From contig SLCJ01000008.1 in NCBI GenBank assembly GCA_007125835.1, positions 1 through 5,998 on the forward strand: DNA of 5,998 nt, given 5' to 3'. The stretch is from Verrucomicrobiales bacterium. GTDB lineage: Bacteria; Verrucomicrobiota; Verrucomicrobiia; Verrucomicrobiales; SLCJ01. The notes beneath the pieces are model-generated. The model was not told the DNA's origin. It worked only from the letters and a program-made list of their open reading frames with translations, and made no database searches. Position numbers and translations under genes: made by a program. This document shows positions 5,430 to 5,998 of this stretch, in pieces (position 1 is the first letter of the stretch; each line of letters begins with the position of its first letter).

Positions 5430-5998
5430 GTGACTCCGGGCAATCCACCAGACCAAGCTCCAACCTCGTCAAGCGATGCTGCCGCCGAGCCGACCTCGGC
5501 GGGCGAGCGCGTGACTGGTGCCGTGGTGGACGCGTTAAACCGTTTGGTCGCCGTGGTGCCTCTTTCCCACGAACTGCCTGCGGAGGATGCCAACGGGCGT
5601 TCCCAAGTCATCGCGCGCCGCGCGGCCTTCCGTGCGGCGGCCATTTCCGGGAGCCTGGCCCTGCCACCCGGGCCGCTCGGCATGATCACGCTGGTGCCGG
5701 ATCTGGTGCAGGTGTGGCGCGTGCAGCAGCAGATGGTGGCTGACCTGGCGGCGGTGCGCGGGCATCCGCCACCCGGCCGCGAGGAAATGGTATACTGCCT
5801 CTTTCGTCATGGAGCCGCCCTTCTGGTGCGCGATCTCGTGGTTCGTGGGGGCGGCCGCCTTTTGGTGCGGCGCACATCGCTGCAAACCATGCAGCGGCTG
5901 CTGTCGCGCATCGGCGTCAAGGTCACGCAAAGCGTGCTGAACCGGTCGATCGCGCGCTACGTGCCGATTGCCGGGGCCGTCGGGATCGGGGCCTACGC
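5430..5998 (+). CDS. EcsC-like family protein (C-terminus off the right edge)
   Basis: Function not established. 189 codons are visible. Residues 1-30 are a low-complexity Pro/Ser/Ala-rich head. A conserved-looking part then begins: a Arg/Ala-rich helix (ARRAAFRAAAISGSLALPPG, roughly 60-80) leading into a Gly/Pro turn and PLGMITLVPDLVQVWRVQQQ (about 82-101), then MVYCLFRHGAALLVRDLVVR (120-139), and near the edge ARYVPIAGAVGIGAY. The pattern of PGP-G-IPD-like helix, a central YCLFRH helix and a Gly-rich hydrophobic segment resembles EcsC-family proteins, which are membrane-associated and poorly understood. The GTG at 5430 is chosen as start, with GGGGGA 15 bases upstream; GTG at 5367 and TTG at 5400 are in-frame alternatives, bounded by a TAG at 5358. 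Family assignment is from memory of motifs and is moderate. Confidence 0.6.
   Translation, partial: MTPGNPPDQAPTSSSDAAAEPTSAGERVTGAVVDALNRLVAVVPLSHELPAEDANGRSQVIARRAAFRAAAISGSLALPPGPLGMITLVPDLVQVWRVQQQMVADLAAVRGHPPPGREEMVYCLFRHGAALLVRDLVVRGGGRLLVRRTSLQTMQRLLSRIGVKVTQSVLNRSIARYVPIAGAVGIGAY

Overview
The window looks like chromosomal DNA of a GC-rich free-living bacterium. The best guess is Verrucomicrobiota, perhaps an Opitutae-like lineage. This is an inference from three things: the 67-residue RNA polymerase omega subunit has a short form that I associate with that group, the window carries a secreted sulfatase of the polysaccharide-degrading type, and almost no gene start has a Shine-Dalgarno sequence. 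No phage, transposon, CRISPR or RNA gene was seen.

Left part, minus strand (about 3758 down to 1): four genes lie head to tail, rpoZ (omega subunit), smpB (trans-translation protein), hslO (Hsp33 redox chaperone) and a large secreted sulfatase that runs off the left edge. The first three are 66 and 64 bases apart and may form a housekeeping/stress operon. The sulfatase is separated by 131 bases and may be its own unit. The sulfatase is the most unusual gene: after a complete S1-type sulfatase with its DUF4976-like tail, the same frame continues into an SGNH/GDSL hydrolase-like domain in which all three visible catalytic positions are replaced.

Middle (3759-3983): a 225-base divergent region between rpoZ (leftward) and nadA (rightward). 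It holds weak promoter-like sites and a perfect 13-base palindrome.

Right part, plus strand: nadA (quinolinate synthase, NAD biosynthesis), then a SemiSWEET-type small sugar transporter 46 bases later, then a 179-base gap, then an EcsC-like gene cut by the right edge.

Fine structure in the gaps may matter. A 10-bp perfect hairpin with a GUAA tetraloop holds the rpoZ stop codon in its loop. A second hairpin hides the only GGAGG near smpB. A purine/pyrimidine-asymmetric tract with a G-quadruplex pattern precedes hslO. Several starts (sulfatase, nadA, EcsC-like) overlap by four bases with the end of a small upstream open frame.
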